Below are positions 16,616 through 23,849 of a stretch of DNA of 28,175 nucleotides, in pieces. The notes beneath the pieces are model-generated. The model was not told the DNA's origin. It saw nothing but the letters and a program-made list of their open reading frames with translations, and did not search any database. The DNA is from Fidelibacterota bacterium TCS55 (GTDB lineage Bacteria > Fidelibacterota > Marinisomatia > Marinisomatales > TCS55), in NCBI GenBank assembly GCA_905182385.1, contig CAJJBS010000004.1, positions 1 through 28,175 on the forward strand, read 5' to 3'. Every line of letters begins with the position of its first letter. Position 1 is the stretch's first letter. The translations under genes and the position numbers were made by a program.

Positions 16616-17492
16616 AAATAGATCTTTTGAAATAAAAGTTGGTTTAGCAGAAATGTTAAAAGGCGGCGTTATTATGGATGTAATGAATGCTGATCAAGCT
16701 AAAATTGCTGAAGATGCAGGTGCAGTAGCAGTCATGGCTTTAGAGAGAATACCCGCTTTAATTAGAAAAGAAGGAGGCATTGCTCGCGCTAGTGACCCTC
16801 AAATGATTAAAGATATTCAATCAACGGTTTCTATACCTGTAATGGCAAAAGTTCGGATTGGTCACTTTGCAGAAGCACAAATTTTAGAAGCACTTGAAGT
16901 TGATTTTATTGATGAGAGTGAAGTCCTCACACCTGCTGATGAACACAATCATATTTGGAAACATGATTATAATGTTCCATTCGTTTGTGGTTGCCGTAAC
17001 TTAGGTGAAGCTTTAAGACGAATAGGTGAAGGAGCAGCTTTAATTCGTACAAAAGGCGAAGCTGGCAGTGGAAATATAGTTGAGGCAGTCAGGCATATGA
17101 GACAAGTTCAAAGTGATATGAAAAAATTAACAATTATGAACCAAGATGAACTAATGGCTGCATCAAAGAATATGGGTGCACCTTTCGAGTTAGTACAGCA
17201 AGTTGCAAACTCAGGTAAACTTCCCGTGCCAAATTTTGCTGCTGGAGGAATAGCAACACCCGCTGATGCATCACTTATGATGCAGTTAGGAGCTGAAACT
17301 GTCTTTGTCGGATCTGGAATATTTATGAGCGATGATCCTTCTCCACGAGCAAAAGCTATTGTTGATTCTGTTACCTATTATAAAGACTCAAAAAAGATGG
17401 TTGACGTATCAATGGGCCTTGATTCAGCAATGAAGGGTATTGATATGTCAGAAATTCCTGAAGGTGAACGCTTGCAGGAAAGAGGTTGGTAA
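16608..17492 (+). CDS. pdxS: Pyridoxal 5'-phosphate synthase subunit PdxS
   Basis: The synthase half of DXP-independent vitamin B6 biosynthesis; it joins ribose 5-phosphate, glyceraldehyde 3-phosphate and ammonia from PdxT into pyridoxal 5'-phosphate. With the ATG at 16608 it has 294 residues, and the catalytic residues then fall exactly at the family's numbering: Asp24 (VIMDVMNADQ), Lys81 (MAKVRIGHF) and Lys149 (ALIRTKGEAGSGN). The phosphate-binding GGIATPADA and GSGIF loops are also present. A strong ribosome site supports this start. It overlaps ispH by eight bases and is followed by pdxT, its glutaminase partner. Confidence 0.98.
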   Translation: MDKNRSFEIKVGLAEMLKGGVIMDVMNADQAKIAEDAGAVAVMALERIPALIRKEGGIARASDPQMIKDIQSTVSIPVMAKVRIGHFAEAQILEALEVDFIDESEVLTPADEHNHIWKHDYNVPFVCGCRNLGEALRRIGEGAALIRTKGEAGSGNIVEAVRHMRQVQSDMKKLTIMNQDELMAASKNMGAPFELVQQVANSGKLPVPNFAAGGIATPADASLMMQLGAETVFVGSGIFMSDDPSPRAKAIVDSVTYYKDSKKMVDVSMGLDSAMKGIDMSEIPEGERLQERGW

Positions 17493-17510
17493 GGAATAAA
17501 TAAATTCATA

Positions 17511-18092
17511 ATGATAGGCGTATTAGCACTTCAAGGAGATTATTCTAAGCATATTGAAATATTACAGATGCTTAATTTTAAAACGATGGAAATTCGTTAT
17601 CCAAAAGAACTATCTTTAATCGAAGGGTTGGTTATCCCTGGTGGTGAATCAACAACCATTTCAGATCTGATGGCGCGTTCAAATTTTCATAGTCCAATAA
17701 AGACTTTTGCTAAAAAAAAACCTATCTTAGGTACTTGTGCAGGGTTAATTATGATGTCTAAAAATTTATCAGATGATCGTATAAAATCTTTAGATATCTT
17801 AGATATTTCTGTTGATAGGAATGCATATGGACGACAAATTGATTCATTTATAGATCAAATAGAAGTATCGCTTAATGGTAAACAGAATAATGTTTTAGCT
17901 CCTTTTATTAGAGCTCCGAAAATAAATAAAGTTGGTAAAAATGTGAAAATTTTAAGCTATTATAAAAATGAACCAGTAGTAGTTAAGCAAGGACACCATT
18001 TAGGTCTAGCTTTTCATCCAGAGTTAGTCAATACAACTTTATTTCATAAATATATTTTTAGTGAACAATTTGAGATTAGTCATGCAACTTAA
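17511..18092 (+). CDS. pdxT: Pyridoxal 5'-phosphate synthase glutaminase subunit PdxT
   Basis: A class I glutamine amidotransferase that releases ammonia for PdxS. It is 193 residues, normal length. The N-terminal GVLALQGDYSKH, the oxyanion-hole region IPGGESTTI (42-50), the nucleophile Cys76 in LGTCAGLI, PFIRAP and the His169-Pro-Glu171 dyad partner (LAFHPEL) are all visible, so the enzyme looks intact. It starts 18 bases after pdxS, with a weak AAGGA further upstream, and its 3' end overlaps dxs by 11 bases. Confidence 0.97.
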   Translation: MIGVLALQGDYSKHIEILQMLNFKTMEIRYPKELSLIEGLVIPGGESTTISDLMARSNFHSPIKTFAKKKPILGTCAGLIMMSKNLSDDRIKSLDILDISVDRNAYGRQIDSFIDQIEVSLNGKQNNVLAPFIRAPKINKVGKNVKILSYYKNEPVVVKQGHHLGLAFHPELVNTTLFHKYIFSEQFEISHAT

Positions 18093-20001
18093 TCTCCTTT
18101 CAAAAATAAAATCTCCGGCAGATATAAAAAAATTTTCAATTGAAGAATTAATTGAGCTTTCTAATGAAATTAGAATGCATACAATTAAAGTAATAAGTGA
18201 GATAGGTGGTCATTTAGCTCCTACTCTGGGTGTAGTTGAACTTACAGTTGCGATACATAAAGTTTTTGATACACCAGACGATAAAATTGTATGGGATGTT
18301 GGTCATCAAGGTTACGCTCATAAGCTTTTAACTGGTCGTTTTGATTCATTCTCAAGTATAAGAAAATTGGGTGGTCTAAGTGGTTTTTTAAAAAGATCTG
18401 AAAGCGAATATGATGCTTTTGGTGCAGGCCATGCTTCAACATCAATTTCAGCAGCTACAGGAATAGCTGAAGCAAGGAAAAGAACAGGTAAAAATTACCG
18501 TGTTGTCTCAATTATAGGTGATGGTTCAATGACTGGAGGGCTGGCTTTTGAGGCCTTGAATAATGCAGGTCATTTAAGAACACCTATGCTAGTTATTTTG
18601 AATGATAATGAAATGTCAATTAGTCCAAATGTAGGGGCTTTAAATACTTATTTGACTAAGATTGTTACTAATCCTTTGTACAATAAGATTCGAGATGAAA
18701 TTTGGAAAATTTCGGGTAAAATACCATTTGGTAAAAGTACAGCTAGAACTTTCTTGCATCGTATAGAAGATAGTTTAAAAGCTCTATTAGTTCCTGGAAT
18801 GCTTTTTGAAGATCTAGGTTTCCGTTATATCGGCCCTATTGATGGGCATAATTTGAATGACCTTGTTCCTACTTTAGAAAGATTGAAAGATTTAAAATCG
18901 CCAGTTTTTCTACACATAAAGACTAAAAAAGGAAAAGGGATGGTTTCAGTTAATTCAGAGAATGGAGAATATCAGGATGATGCAGTAAAGTTTCATGCTG
19001 TAAAACCAAATCAAAAAGATAATACTAAATCAATAAAACTAGATCCATTCCAAGTACCAATATTTCAAGATGTATTTGGATCTTTAGTATGTGAAATAGC
19101 TAGAAATAGAGAAGATACAGTCTGTATTACTGCAGCTATGCGCGAAGGAACAGGCCTTGTTCCTTATGCCAAAGAGTTCTCAAAAAGATATTATGATGTT
19201 GGAATAGCTGAAGGTCATGCTGTCACTTTTGCTGCGGGATTATCAACTGAAGGAGTTCGTCCAATAGTAGCAATTTATTCTACATTTCTTCAAAGAGCCT
19301 TTGATCATATCATTCATGATGTTACGATACAACATTTGCCGGTTGTTTTTTGTTTAGATAGATCTGGGATTGCTGGCGAAGATGGACCAACTCATCATGG
19401 TGCTTTAGATATTGCTTATCTAAAATGTATCCAAGATATGATTGTTGCAGCGCCAATGAATGGGAATGAATTAAGGCATTTACTTTATACCGGATTAGAT
19501 TATAATAATGGTCCTTTTGCAATAAGATACCCTAAAGCTTCATCGGTAAAGTTTGATAAAAATGGACAAGCTGAATTATTACCTATTGGAAGCTGGGAGG
19601 TTTTACGTCGAGGTAGCAAGGTTTTAATATTAGCCGTTGGTCCTCAGGTATATGATGCTTTAGATGCTGCTGAAATTTTAATTCATGATGGTATAGAATG
19701 TGAAGTTGTTAATTGTCGTTTTATTAAACCTATGGATAACGCGTATTTAAAATCAATTATTGGTCGTTTTGATCAAGTAATAACTATTGAAGAAGGTGTA
19801 AGGTCAGGTGGCTTTGGTGAAGGTGTAGCTGCTTGGTTATTAATTAATGGATATAAAAATAAAATTAATATAATCTCATTGCCAGATAAATTTGTAGAGC
19901 ATGGCTCTAGGAATGAACTGCTGGACCAATGCTCTATAAATAAACAAGGTATCGTTGATATAGTAAAAAATAAAGAAATATCAACAAATATGAATATTTA
20001 G
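18082..20001 (+). CDS. dxs: 1-deoxy-D-xylulose-5-phosphate synthase
   Basis: First enzyme of the MEP isoprenoid pathway: a thiamine diphosphate enzyme condensing pyruvate and glyceraldehyde 3-phosphate. With the ATG at 18082 it has 639 residues, typical of Dxs; a GTG seven codons upstream is possible but less likely. Motifs: WDVGHQGYAHKLLTGR (71-86), the thiamine/Mg motif GDGSMTGGLAFEALNNAG (147-163) and LNDNEMSISPNVGAL, IGPIDGHN, the second-half catalytic glutamate in AEGHAVTFAAGL, and DRSGIAGEDGPTHHG. It sits at the end of ispH-pdxS-pdxT-dxs with overlapping junctions. The cstA start follows after three bases. Confidence 0.97.
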   Translation: MQLNLLSKIKSPADIKKFSIEELIELSNEIRMHTIKVISEIGGHLAPTLGVVELTVAIHKVFDTPDDKIVWDVGHQGYAHKLLTGRFDSFSSIRKLGGLSGFLKRSESEYDAFGAGHASTSISAATGIAEARKRTGKNYRVVSIIGDGSMTGGLAFEALNNAGHLRTPMLVILNDNEMSISPNVGALNTYLTKIVTNPLYNKIRDEIWKISGKIPFGKSTARTFLHRIEDSLKALLVPGMLFEDLGFRYIGPIDGHNLNDLVPTLERLKDLKSPVFLHIKTKKGKGMVSVNSENGEYQDDAVKFHAVKPNQKDNTKSIKLDPFQVPIFQDVFGSLVCEIARNREDTVCITAAMREGTGLVPYAKEFSKRYYDVGIAEGHAVTFAAGLSTEGVRPIVAIYSTFLQRAFDHIIHDVTIQHLPVVFCLDRSGIAGEDGPTHHGALDIAYLKCIQDMIVAAPMNGNELRHLLYTGLDYNNGPFAIRYPKASSVKFDKNGQAELLPIGSWEVLRRGSKVLILAVGPQVYDALDAAEILIHDGIECEVVNCRFIKPMDNAYLKSIIGRFDQVITIEEGVRSGGFGEGVAAWLLINGYKNKINIISLPDKFVEHGSRNELLDQCSINKQGIVDIVKNKEISTNMNI

Positions 20002-20004
20002 TAT

Positions 20005-21726
20005 ATGAGTTCTCTTTTACTCTTATTAATTGGTCTTTCTTTTTTTTATTTAGGTTATAAGTTTTATTCAAAATTTATTGGTAATCAAATATTTGGTATT
20101 AATGATCCTAACGTTTCAATGCCATCAAAAACTTTCAAAGATGGTTTAGATTATGTTCCAACTAAGAAACATATTTTATTTGGTCATCATTTTACTTCAA
20201 TAGCAGGAGCAGCACCAATTATTGGTCCATGTGTTGCTGCTTATTGGGGATGGTTACCAGCATTAGTTTGGATTTTAGTGGGTACTGTATTTATGGGTGC
20301 AGTTCATGACTTTGGAGCATTAGTTGCGAGTGTAAAAGAAAAAGGTAAAAGTATTGCAGATATAGCTTCAACCACAATAAGTAAGAGAGCAAGACTCATG
20401 TTTCTTGTTTTTGTCATTTTTCTTGTTTGGTTAGTATTAGCTGTTTTTGCAATGGCAATAGCTGATCTTTTTGTAGGAATTCCTTCTTCAGTCATCCCTA
20501 TAAATATTGAAATAATTATTGCAATTATTATGGGATATCTACTTTATAAAAGAAAAATAGATAGTTTAATACCTTCGTTGATAGCTTTAGCAATCCTTTA
20601 TTTTTTTATTTGGGTTGGTACTTTATATCCTATTGATTTTACTAGCTCTATGGATTCTCAAGATGCAAAAAATATGTGGATTATAATTTTATTTATTTAC
20701 TCAGCCATAGCAAGTCTATTACCAGTTTGGACTCTACTTCAACCAAGAGATTATATTAATAGTCACCAATTATTTGTTGGCTTAGGTTTATTATTTTTAG
20801 GGATTTTAGTTGCTCAACCTATTGTTGATGCACCTGCTATTAGATCTTTTTCAGAGCCAGGCACACCAAGCTTATTTCCATTATTGTTTGTCACAATTGC
20901 TTGTGGAGCTATTAGTGGATTTCATGGTTTAGTTTCATCTGGAACATCATCAAAACAATTAGAACATTTAACTGATGCAAGAATGGTTGGATATGGAGGT
21001 ATGATTGGTGAAGGAACACTAGCATTAGCTTCTACTATTGCTGCTGTGGCAGGTATTTCATTAGTTGCTGAAGCTAATCTCCCCTCGGTTGGTTTAGTCT
21101 CTGATTTAAGCTGGGCTGTTTATTATGATTCTTGGGCTCATGCTAGCACTAATAAAGCGACAGCATTTGTTCTTGGAGGAGGAGCTTTATTAGAGTCTTT
21201 AGGTATTCCAATGAATATGGCTAATACAATTATGGCAGTATTAGTAATCTCTTTTGCAGCAACAACATTAGATACAGCTACAAGAATTCAACGGTTTATT
21301 CTAAATGAATTTGGCTTAGTTACTAAAATTAAATTTTTATCGAATCGTTTTATTGGAACAGCTATAGCAATTATTCCAGCAATAATATTAGCATTCTGGA
21401 ATTTATCAGATCCAAGCACTGGAACTACTCGTCAGGCAGGATGGCTCTTATGGCCAATTTTTGGAGCAAGCAATCAAATGCTCGGTGCTTTAACTTTGAT
21501 GGTTCTTACGCTTTATTATTGGCAAAAGAAAAAACCGATTTTACCTCTTTTAATACCAATGATATTAATTTTAGTTCTAACATTTGCTGCTCTAATTATT
21601 AATGCAATAAATTTCTTTGATCAAAACATCCTACTTTTTGGAATAACTGTACTTTTAATCATCCTCATTCTTTGGATGGTTTTTGAAGGCATTAATAAGG
21701 TATTAGAAATACGTAGAACTACGTAA
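20005..21726 (+). CDS. cstA: Carbon starvation protein A family transporter
   Basis: A multi-spanning inner-membrane transporter of 573 residues. The N-terminal half has the family's GLDYVPTKKHILFGHHFTSI, AGAAPIIGPCVAAYWGWLPA and GAVHDFGALV stretches; the second half has FHGLVSSGTSSKQL, MIGEGTLAL and ATTLDTATRIQRF, followed by GASNQMLGAL. CstA relatives take up peptides or pyruvate. It lacks the long C-terminal domain of E. coli CstA (about 700 residues) and resembles the shorter class. It starts three bases after dxs; pyruvate is a Dxs substrate, so pyruvate uptake would fit the context, but this is inference. A perfect small inverted repeat (TACGTAG-AA-CTACGTA) covers the stop codon. Confidence 0.92.
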   Translation: MSSLLLLLIGLSFFYLGYKFYSKFIGNQIFGINDPNVSMPSKTFKDGLDYVPTKKHILFGHHFTSIAGAAPIIGPCVAAYWGWLPALVWILVGTVFMGAVHDFGALVASVKEKGKSIADIASTTISKRARLMFLVFVIFLVWLVLAVFAMAIADLFVGIPSSVIPINIEIIIAIIMGYLLYKRKIDSLIPSLIALAILYFFIWVGTLYPIDFTSSMDSQDAKNMWIIILFIYSAIASLLPVWTLLQPRDYINSHQLFVGLGLLFLGILVAQPIVDAPAIRSFSEPGTPSLFPLLFVTIACGAISGFHGLVSSGTSSKQLEHLTDARMVGYGGMIGEGTLALASTIAAVAGISLVAEANLPSVGLVSDLSWAVYYDSWAHASTNKATAFVLGGGALLESLGIPMNMANTIMAVLVISFAATTLDTATRIQRFILNEFGLVTKIKFLSNRFIGTAIAIIPAIILAFWNLSDPSTGTTRQAGWLLWPIFGASNQMLGALTLMVLTLYYWQKKKPILPLLIPMILILVLTFAALIINAINFFDQNILLFGITVLLIILILWMVFEGINKVLEIRRTT

Positions 21727-21747
21727 ATTCGACACATCATTTAAACT

Positions 21748-23406
21748 ATGTCAATACAATTAGAATTATTTAATAAAGCAAAAGAAAAGTGGATAAAATC
21801 CACTCAAGAATCTGCTACGCGCGATTATAATTTTGATACGTTAAGTGGTGAAAGTTTAGATTCTCTTTATTACCCTAAAGTACCTACGAATGAATATCTT
21901 GAAAAATTAGGTTTCCCTGGACAATATCCATATACTCGAGGTGTTCATGCGAACATGTATCGTGGAAAATTATGGACGAGACGTCAGTTTTCAGGTTTTG
22001 GCACCCCTAAAGAAACGAATGAAAGATACCACTCTCTTTTAAGTAAAGGACAAACAGGACTATCAGTGGCTTTTGATATGCCAACGCTAATGGGTTATAA
22101 TCCAGGCCATGAATGGTCAGAGGGCGAAGTTGGTAAATGTGGAGTATCTATTTCATCTATTAAAGATATGGAAGCTTTATTTGATGGAATTAACTTAGGC
22201 GAAATATCTGTTTCAATGACAATAAATGGTCCAGCCATTATACTATTAGCTTTTTATATAGCAGCAGCTGAGAATCAAAAAGTTCCTTTGTCAAAATTAC
22301 GTGGAACGTTACAAAATGATATTTTAAAAGAATTTATAGCTCAAAAAGAATGGATATTTCCTCCCGAGCCTTCTATGAGAATCATAACAGATATGATGAC
22401 TTTTTGTACTGAAAATATGCCAAATTATAATACGATCTCTATTTCAGGTTATCATATTCGTGAAGCAGGATCTACGGCAGCTCAAGAATTAGCATTTACT
22501 CTTGCAAATGGGTTTACGTATATAGATTATGCAATTGCAGCAGGCCTTGATATTGATGATTTTGCTCCTCGTTTATCTTTCTTCTTTAATTCTCACCTTG
22601 ATTTTTTTGAAGAAATAGCAAAGTTTCGTGCAGCAAGACGTATTTGGGCAAAAAGATTAAAGATGAGATATAATGCTAAAAATGAACGTTCATGGAAGTT
22701 AAGATTCCATACTCAAACAGCAGGATGTTCACTTACAGCCCAACAACCTGAGAATAATATTGCAAGGACTGGTTTTCAAGCGATGGCAGCTGTTTTAGGT
22801 GGAACACAATCATTACATACTAATTCTATGGATGAAACTTTAGCGCTACCATCAGAAAAAGCAGCTGAGATAGCACTTAGAACTCAGCAACTGCTTGCAT
22901 TTGAAACAGGAGTAGCTAATGTAGCTGATCCATTGGGAGGCTCTTGGTTTATTGAATCATTAACTGATCAAATTGAACAGGAAGCTGAAAAGTATTTTGG
23001 AGAGATTGAAAGTATTGGTGGAGTAATCCCAGCTATTGAGAGTGGTTATTTTCAGAGAGAGATTTCTATAGCTGCCTCTAATTATCAAAGAAAAATTGAT
23101 GATAAAAAATTAATTCATGTCGGAGTTAATGATTTTAAAAATGAAAATGAAGAAATTCAAATTCCAATTCTTGAGATTAGTGCTGATGTAGAAAAAAAGC
23201 AAATTAAAGCACTAGAAAAATTAAAACATGAAAGAGATGAAAATATAGCAAGAGAAGCTTTATCAAAAATAAAAGAAGCTTGTAAAAACAATCTAAATAT
23301 AATGGTTCCAATTATTGAAGCTGCTAAGTCACATGTTACAATGGGTGAAATAGTAGAGATTATGAAAACAGAATTTGGTGAATGGCAAGAAACTGCTGTT
23401 TTTTAA
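21748..23406 (+). CDS. B12-dependent acyl-CoA mutase, large subunit (methylmalonyl-CoA mutase family, isobutyryl-CoA mutase-like active site)
   Basis: A stand-alone substrate-binding TIM-barrel subunit of the methylmalonyl-CoA mutase family (552 residues). The C-terminal B12-binding domain of full-length enzymes (DxHxxG) is absent, so a separate small subunit must exist elsewhere. Family motifs: FPGQYPYTRG, LSVAFDMPTLMGYN, NGPAIILL, LQNDILKEF, SGYHIREAG (His236), FAPRLSFFF, FHTQTAGCSLTAQQP, GGTQSLHTNSMDE. Residues that align with the specificity pair of methylmalonyl-CoA mutase (Tyr89, Arg207 in Propionibacterium) are Phe81 and Gln199, the pair of isobutyryl-CoA mutase; Ala108 argues against 2-hydroxyisobutyryl-CoA mutase, which has Asp. 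Default annotation would be mcmA1; icmA may be truer. Mutase-family membership is certain; substrate is inferred. Confidence 0.93.
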   Translation: MSIQLELFNKAKEKWIKSTQESATRDYNFDTLSGESLDSLYYPKVPTNEYLEKLGFPGQYPYTRGVHANMYRGKLWTRRQFSGFGTPKETNERYHSLLSKGQTGLSVAFDMPTLMGYNPGHEWSEGEVGKCGVSISSIKDMEALFDGINLGEISVSMTINGPAIILLAFYIAAAENQKVPLSKLRGTLQNDILKEFIAQKEWIFPPEPSMRIITDMMTFCTENMPNYNTISISGYHIREAGSTAAQELAFTLANGFTYIDYAIAAGLDIDDFAPRLSFFFNSHLDFFEEIAKFRAARRIWAKRLKMRYNAKNERSWKLRFHTQTAGCSLTAQQPENNIARTGFQAMAAVLGGTQSLHTNSMDETLALPSEKAAEIALRTQQLLAFETGVANVADPLGGSWFIESLTDQIEQEAEKYFGEIESIGGVIPAIESGYFQREISIAASNYQRKIDDKKLIHVGVNDFKNENEEIQIPILEISADVEKKQIKALEKLKHERDENIAREALSKIKEACKNNLNIMVPIIEAAKSHVTMGEIVEIMKTEFGEWQETAVF

Positions 23407-23414
23407 GAGGTAAT

Positions 23415-23849
23415 ATGAATAGTAATAAAAAATTTACAATTATGATAACTGGTGTAATTACAGTTGTTATTTTTTGGATTGGTTGGGTCTCCTCTAATCC
23501 AAAAGATGAAAAAGCAATGGCTACTTTTGTATCTGTAGAAAAGTTATTGAATGATAAAATCAATAAAAGAACAAAATTAGGTGGTCTTGTTAAAGACGGT
23601 TCAATAATTATTTCAAAAACTAATTATTTAGACTGTTCTTTTGTCTTAAAAGAAGGGAATACTGAATTAACAGTAAAATATGATCGCACAAGACCCGACC
23701 TTTTTAAAGATGGAGCTGAAGTAATTGTGACTGGTCAATATTTGGATGGTACATTCTATGCTGATGAATTACAAACAAAATGTGCTTCTCGATATGAGGG
23801 AGACCTTAGAGATGAGTCTAACTACAAACTAACTGAAATAAAAACATGA
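23415..23849 (+). CDS. ccmE: Cytochrome c maturation haem chaperone CcmE, cysteine (CxxxY) variant
   Basis: CcmE carries haem covalently outside the inner membrane and hands it to CcmF. It is 144 residues from the ATG at 23415, which has AAGAGG four bases upstream; the frame extends 11 codons further up inside the mutase gene but without that support. One N-terminal helix (about 6-24, ITGVITVVIFWIGWV) is followed by an OB-fold domain with GGLVKDGSI and VIVTGQYLDGTFYADEL. The classical haem-binding motif HxxxY is here CASRY, with Cys123 and Tyr127. Such CxxxY forms are known from archaea and sulfate reducers. The stop overlaps ccmF by four bases. Confidence 0.93.
   Translation: MNSNKKFTIMITGVITVVIFWIGWVSSNPKDEKAMATFVSVEKLLNDKINKRTKLGGLVKDGSIIISKTNYLDCSFVLKEGNTELTVKYDRTRPDLFKDGAEVIVTGQYLDGTFYADELQTKCASRYEGDLRDESNYKLTEIKT

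Noticed and set aside
21710..21725. Inverted repeat TACGTAG-AA-CTACGTA over the cstA stop codon
   Set aside because: Only seven pairs with a two-base loop and no T-tract; it could be an operator-like site but nothing else supports a function.
21748..23406. Possible truncation of the mutase gene because the B12-binding domain is missing
   Set aside because: Two-subunit mutases have large subunits of this length ending in a similar ETPVF/ETAVF tail; the gene looks complete.
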